Positions 4,413 to 7,971 of a DNA stretch of 7,971 nt are shown one piece after another; position 1 is the first letter of the stretch; each line of letters begins with the position of its first letter. Under the pieces are notes generated by a model. That model was given only the letters and a program-made list of their open reading frames with translations, was not told where the DNA came from and did not search any database. Source of the DNA: Chloroflexota bacterium (GTDB taxonomy: Bacteria > Chloroflexota > Limnocylindria > Limnocylindrales > CSP1-4); assembly GCA_016200675.1 (NCBI GenBank), contig JACQEH010000090.1, positions 1 through 7,971 of the forward strand. The letters are read 5' to 3'. Made by a program: the position numbers and the translations under genes.

Positions 4413-6814
4413 TGGCCATCGACATGCTCGGCAAGCGCGTCAAGCGCGTCGAGGACCAGCGCCTCATCTCCGGGGCGGGTCGCTACGTCGACGACATCAA
4501 GCTCCAGTCGATGGCCCACTGCGCCATCCTCCGGAGCCCCTATGCCCACGCCCTGATCCGCGGCATCGACACCTCGAAGGCCAGGTTGATGCCGGGCGTC
4601 CTCGACGTCATGATCGGGGCCGACATCCCCTACAACCCGCTGCCAATGGCCTGGCCGGCCGGCGGTTCGGCGGGCCTGCGGAACAACGTCAACACGCCCC
4701 GGGCCCTTGCGACCGACAGCGTCAAGTGGACGGGCGAAGGGGTCGCGGCCGTCATCGCCGAGACGCCCGAGCAGGCGCTCGACGCCCTCGAGGCGATCGT
4801 CGTCGGCTACGACCCGCTGCCGGCGGTCGTCGACGCCGAGAAGGCGACGCTGGCCGGGGCACCACAGCTCCACGAGAACGCGCCGAACAACATCGTCTTC
4901 GAGTGGGCGGTGGGCGACAAGGCGGGCACGGCCGCCGCCGTCGATGCGGCCGACGTCGTCGTCCGCCAACGCCTCGTCAACCAGCGGCTGATCCCCAATC
5001 CGATGGAGACCCGCGGCGATATCGGCCTCTACAACCCCGGCACGGATGAGTACACGATCTGGATGTCCAGCCAGACGCCCCACATCCAGCGGCTCCTCCT
5101 GGCGGCCTTCGTGATGGGCGTGCCGGAGCACAAGATCCGCTGCATCAGCCCCGACGTCGGGGGCGCCTTCGGGACCAAGATCTTCACCTACGCCGACTAC
5201 CCGATCGTCCTCCTCGCCTCGAAGCGGCTGGGCGGCCGGCCGGTCAAGTGGATCGAGGGCCGGCGCGAGAACTACCAGGCGACGATCCACGGGCGGGACC
5301 ACATCACCTACCTCGAGGTCGCCGGCAAGCGGGACGGGGAGGTCACGGCCATCCGGGTCAAGACCTTCGCCAACCTCGGTGGCCGCCTCTCCACGATCGG
5401 CCCCGGCATCCCGACGACGCTCTACGCCCGCGTCCTCTCGGGCTGCTACCGGATCCCGCATGTCTATGCCGAGGTCGTCGGCGTCTACACCAACACGGTC
5501 TTCGTCGACGCCTATCGGGGCGCCGGCCGGCCCGAGGCGACGTACGTCATCGAACGGGCGATGGATCTCTTCGCCAACGAGATCGGGATGGACCGGGCAG
5601 AGGTCCGGCGGCGCAACTTCATCGCGCCGGAGGGCTTCCCGTACGAGAACCCGTCGGGCCTCGGGACGGCCAGCGGCGGGGCCAAGATCTACATCGACTC
5701 CGGCAACTACGAGCCGGCGATGGACAAGGCCCTGGAGATGGCCGGCTACGCTGGCATCGAGAAGGCCAAGGCGGCGGCGCGCGCCCGGGGCAAGTACCTC
5801 GGCATCGGCCAGTCCAGCTACCTCGAGGTCTGTGGCGTCGCGCCGTCCAAGTGGATCGGGGCCGTCGGCGAGGGTTGGGGCGCCGCGATGTGGGAGTCGG
5901 CCAACATCAAGGTCCACCTGACGGGCAAGGTCGTCATCACCATGGGCACCCAGCCCCAGGGCCAGGGCCATGAGACGACCTATGCCCAGATCATCGGCCA
6001 CGAGCTGGGCATCCCGATGGAGGACATCGTCGTTCAGCACTCCGATACGCAGGGCACGCCGTTCGGATACGGGTCGTACGGCTCGCGGACCTCGTCGGTC
6101 GGGAGCACCGCCGCCATCAAGGCCGCCGCCAAGATCCGGGAGAAGGCTCGCCGCTACGCGGCCCACATGCTCGAGGCCTCGGTCGAGGACATCGAGGTCG
6201 AGGGCGCGAACTACTTCGTCAAGGGCTCGCCCGAGGTGAAGAAGACGTTCCAGGAGATCGCCTTCGCCCTCGATCTCGCCTTCGATGCCCCCGAGGGCAT
6301 GGAGCCGTACCTCGACGAGACGGCCTACTACGACACCCCGAATTGCACGTGGCCGTTCGGGACCCACGTCGCGCTCGTCGAGGTCGACGAGGCGACCGGG
6401 CAGGTCGAGCTGGTCAGGTACGTCGCCGTCGACGATGTCGGCAACAAGATCAACCCCATGATCGTGGACGGCCAGCTCCACGGCGGCATCGTCCAGGGCG
6501 TGGGGCAGGCCCTCTGGGAGGGCGCGGTCTATTCGGACGACGGCCAGCTCCTGTCGGGCTCGATGCTCGACTACGCGATCCCGCGGGCGAGCTGGCTGCC
6601 GACGCTCGAGCTCGACGAGACCGTCACGCCGTCGCCGGTCAACCCGCTGGGCGTCAAGGGCGTCGGCGAGGCGGGGGCCATCGCCAGCACGGCGGCCGTG
6701 GCCAATGCCGTGAACGACGCGCTCAAACCGTTCGGGGTGAAGCACCTCGACATGCCCCTCACGCCGCAGGTGGTGTGGAAGGCCATGCAGTCGACGAAGG
6801 GAGCCCAGGCATGA
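4412..6814 (+). CDS. coxL: Large molybdopterin subunit of form II CO dehydrogenase-type molybdenum hydroxylase (CoxL-like)
   Basis: At 800 residues this matches the usual length of CoxL, the catalytic subunit that binds Mo-molybdopterin cytosine dinucleotide. The N-terminal aldehyde oxidase/xanthine dehydrogenase a/b-hammerhead domain runs from about 20 (RLISGAGRYVDDI) to 150, followed by the cofactor-binding domains. Visible motifs are DVGGAFGTK (248-256), the active-site loop AYRGAGR (367-373), QPQGQGHETTYAQI (514-527), and GVKGVGEAG (747-755) with the catalytic base Glu753. AYRGAGR is the form II signature; proven CO oxidisers of form I carry AYxCSFR with a cysteine that binds copper. Form II enzymes may use other substrates, and CO oxidation by this group is only weakly established. 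The start ATG 4412 is preceded by GGGAGG (4400-4405). The frame is open further upstream, but that part lies over coxS and is not coding. The stop overlaps coxM in ATGA. Confidence 0.94.
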   Translation: MAIDMLGKRVKRVEDQRLISGAGRYVDDIKLQSMAHCAILRSPYAHALIRGIDTSKARLMPGVLDVMIGADIPYNPLPMAWPAGGSAGLRNNVNTPRALATDSVKWTGEGVAAVIAETPEQALDALEAIVVGYDPLPAVVDAEKATLAGAPQLHENAPNNIVFEWAVGDKAGTAAAVDAADVVVRQRLVNQRLIPNPMETRGDIGLYNPGTDEYTIWMSSQTPHIQRLLLAAFVMGVPEHKIRCISPDVGGAFGTKIFTYADYPIVLLASKRLGGRPVKWIEGRRENYQATIHGRDHITYLEVAGKRDGEVTAIRVKTFANLGGRLSTIGPGIPTTLYARVLSGCYRIPHVYAEVVGVYTNTVFVDAYRGAGRPEATYVIERAMDLFANEIGMDRAEVRRRNFIAPEGFPYENPSGLGTASGGAKIYIDSGNYEPAMDKALEMAGYAGIEKAKAAARARGKYLGIGQSSYLEVCGVAPSKWIGAVGEGWGAAMWESANIKVHLTGKVVITMGTQPQGQGHETTYAQIIGHELGIPMEDIVVQHSDTQGTPFGYGSYGSRTSSVGSTAAIKAAAKIREKARRYAAHMLEASVEDIEVEGANYFVKGSPEVKKTFQEIAFALDLAFDAPEGMEPYLDETAYYDTPNCTWPFGTHVALVEVDEATGQVELVRYVAVDDVGNKINPMIVDGQLHGGIVQGVGQALWEGAVYSDDGQLLSGSMLDYAIPRASWLPTLELDETVTPSPVNPLGVKGVGEAGAIASTAAVANAVNDALKPFGVKHLDMPLTPQVVWKAMQSTKGAQA

Positions 6815-7665
6815 TCCCGGCGGCCTTCGACTACGTCCGCGCGACCTCGCTCGACGACGCCCTCAAGCGCCTGGCGACTGCCGGCGGCGGGGCCAAGGCG
6901 ATCGCCGGCGGCCAGAGCCTCCTGCCACTCATGAAGCTCCGCCTGGCGCGGCCCGAGACCCTCGTGGACATCGGGCGACTGGCCGAGCTCAAGGGGGTCC
7001 ACCGGCTGCCCGACGGGCGCGTCGCGGTCGGGGCCCTGACGACCTACGACGAGATGCTCCGCGACCCGATCCTCCGCCACTACGGCCTGCTGGCCGACGC
7101 GATCCCGAACATCGGCGACGTCCAGGTCCGCAACCGGGGCACGATCGGGGGCTCCATCGCCCACGCAGACCCGGCGTCCGACATGCCGGCGATCCTGCTG
7201 GCCCTCGATGCCGAGGTCGTGGCCCGGTCGTCACGCGCCGAGCGGGTCATCCCGATCACGTCGTTCTTCGAGGGCGCCTTCGCCAGCGTCCTCCACGACG
7301 ACGAGCTGATCACGGAGGTCCGCCTCCCGGGTGGTCGCGACGACGTCGGCTCGGCGTACCGGGCCATCGAGCAACCGGCCAGCGGCTACTCGATCGCGGG
7401 CGTGGCCGCAGTGGTTGGGGCGCACGACGGCACGGGTTGGCGGTACTGCGCCGTCGGCGTCACCGGGGTGGGGGATCACCCGTACCGGGCCGCAGCCGTG
7501 GAGAAGGCCGTCATCGGCGGCGAGTCGCTGGCGCAAGCGGCCGCACACGCGACGGACGGCGTGACGGTCGCCTCGGATATCCATGCCGATCGTGAGTACC
7601 GGACCCACGTCGCGTCGGTCCAGGTGCTCCGCGCCCTGGAGGCGGCGATCGCCCGGCTCGGGTGA
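6811..7665 (+). CDS. coxM: FAD-binding medium subunit of form II CO dehydrogenase-type molybdenum hydroxylase
   Basis: This 284-residue flavoprotein accepts electrons from the CoxS clusters and passes them to quinone or another acceptor. The two FAD-binding motifs of the family are intact: AGGQSLLPLM at residues 32-41 and TIGGSIAHADPASDMP at 111-126. The C-terminal CO dehydrogenase flavoprotein domain covers about 178-280 (YRAIEQPASGYSIAGVAA...). Length is normal for the family. The start ATG 6811 overlaps the coxL stop in ATGA and is served by AGGGAG (6798-6803) within the coxL 3' end, so its translation is probably coupled to coxL. The stop overlaps the next gene in GTGA. Position after coxL is the form II order; in form I clusters coxM comes first. 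Confidence 0.95.
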   Translation: MIPAAFDYVRATSLDDALKRLATAGGGAKAIAGGQSLLPLMKLRLARPETLVDIGRLAELKGVHRLPDGRVAVGALTTYDEMLRDPILRHYGLLADAIPNIGDVQVRNRGTIGGSIAHADPASDMPAILLALDAEVVARSSRAERVIPITSFFEGAFASVLHDDELITEVRLPGGRDDVGSAYRAIEQPASGYSIAGVAAVVGAHDGTGWRYCAVGVTGVGDHPYRAAAVEKAVIGGESLAQAAAHATDGVTVASDIHADREYRTHVASVQVLRALEAAIARLG

Positions 7666-7971
7666 AGGTCGCCCGGATCACGCTCGGGACGGCTGGGCCG
7701 GCCTCGCTGGCCGGCGCCGTCCTGACGCGCGACATCGACGTCGCCGGGGAGCGCTGGGCCAAGGGTCGCCGCCTGACCCGCGAGGACCTCGCGCGCCTGG
7801 GGCAGGCCGTGCCGCACGTCGAGGGCCGGCCGATCAGCGTCTTGCTGCCGGACGCGGACGAGGTCCACGAAGACGAGGCAGCCCGGCGCCTGGCCGTGGC
7901 GGTCGCGGGTCCTGGGCTCGAGGCCGGGGAGCCGGCGCAGAGCCGGATCGACCTGCGGGCGGCCGTGGCCG
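7662..7971 (+). CDS. N-terminal part of a MoeA-like molybdopterin-binding protein (runs off right edge)
   Basis: A GTG at 7662 overlaps the coxM stop (GTGA) and opens a frame that stays open to the right edge, giving 103 residues. The sequence matches the N-terminal region of MoeA/MogA-like molybdopterin-binding proteins often encoded beside xanthine dehydrogenase-family operons. These features are the AVLTRDIDVAGERWAKGRRL segment (residues 19-38, resembling AHDITxIxPGxFKGxxFxKGHxI), the REDLARLGQ helix, then VHEDEAARRLAVAVAGPGLE (69-88), the most telling block, and the start of a segment like GPSEGKVNLxA. The MoCF-binding domain itself lies beyond the window. It probably delivers or finishes the molybdenum cofactor for the CoxL-type enzyme upstream. 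No separate Shine-Dalgarno site is clear, so it probably depends on coupling to coxM. The start is inferred from the overlap. Confidence 0.78.
   Translation, partial: MKVARITLGTAGPASLAGAVLTRDIDVAGERWAKGRRLTREDLARLGQAVPHVEGRPISVLLPDADEVHEDEAARRLAVAVAGPGLEAGEPAQSRIDLRAAVA

Noticed and set aside
5248..5973. Second-frame open reading frame inside coxL
   Set aside because: Its Arg/Gly/Asp-rich translation is typical of an out-of-frame shadow, and it is fully contained in a conserved catalytic gene.
4319..6745. Very long open frame on the minus strand (808 codons) opposite coxL
   Set aside because: It is exactly antisense to a gene with full family motifs, and its translation is dominated by Arg, Asp, Gly, His and Leu with no domain pattern. 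Long stop-free antisense frames are expected over GC-rich genes.

Overview
The window is very GC-rich bacterial chromosomal DNA, with G or C at most third codon positions and tightly packed genes. The gene content (a form II CO-dehydrogenase-type coxSLM cluster followed by a MoeA-like gene, a TPR-rhomboid protein, and start codons without Shine-Dalgarno sites) fits an uncultured Chloroflexota lineage such as Limnocylindria and relatives, or less likely an actinobacterium. This placement rests on general resemblance only; there is no rRNA or marker gene in the window.

Layout. Positions 1-162 look like the C-terminal tail of a gene entering from the left. Positions 231-803 (+) encode a short, degenerate PfkB/ribokinase-like protein. 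It converges on, and overlaps by 44 bp, an HMCES/YedK-type abasic-site protein (1500-760, -). The HMCES gene is divergent from a TPR-rhomboid membrane protein (1526-2719, +). Only 25 bp separate their start codons, and those 25 bp hold two nearly coincident -10-like hexamers, each 10 nt from its own ATG. Seven bases after the rhomboid gene comes a MetE/UROD-fold barrel protein (2727-3731, +) that seems to have lost the usual zinc site.

The 171-bp gap at 3732-3902 contains a hairpin, a phased array of five ATCGG words spaced exactly 11 bp apart, a weak promoter-like pair and a strong ribosome binding site. It leads into coxS (3903-4412), coxL (4412-6814), coxM (6811-7665) and a molybdopterin-binding MoeA-like gene (7662 to the right edge). 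These four overlap at every junction and read as one translationally coupled operon.

How the genes work together. CoxS (two [2Fe-2S] clusters), CoxL (molybdopterin catalytic subunit) and CoxM (FAD subunit) should form an (LSM)2 molybdenum hydroxylase. CoxL carries AYRGAGR rather than AYxCSFR, so this is the form II group, whose real substrate is often unknown; CO oxidation should not be assumed. The MoeA-like protein probably serves cofactor supply or enzyme maturation. The left half is a set of short, apparently unrelated transcription units.

The observations most worth a second look are the 11-bp-phased repeat array before the cox operon, the compact divergent and probably leaderless promoter pair, and two proteins (PfkB-like, MetE-like) that keep a family fold but lack its catalytic or metal residues. 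I did not find a clearly new multi-gene system.
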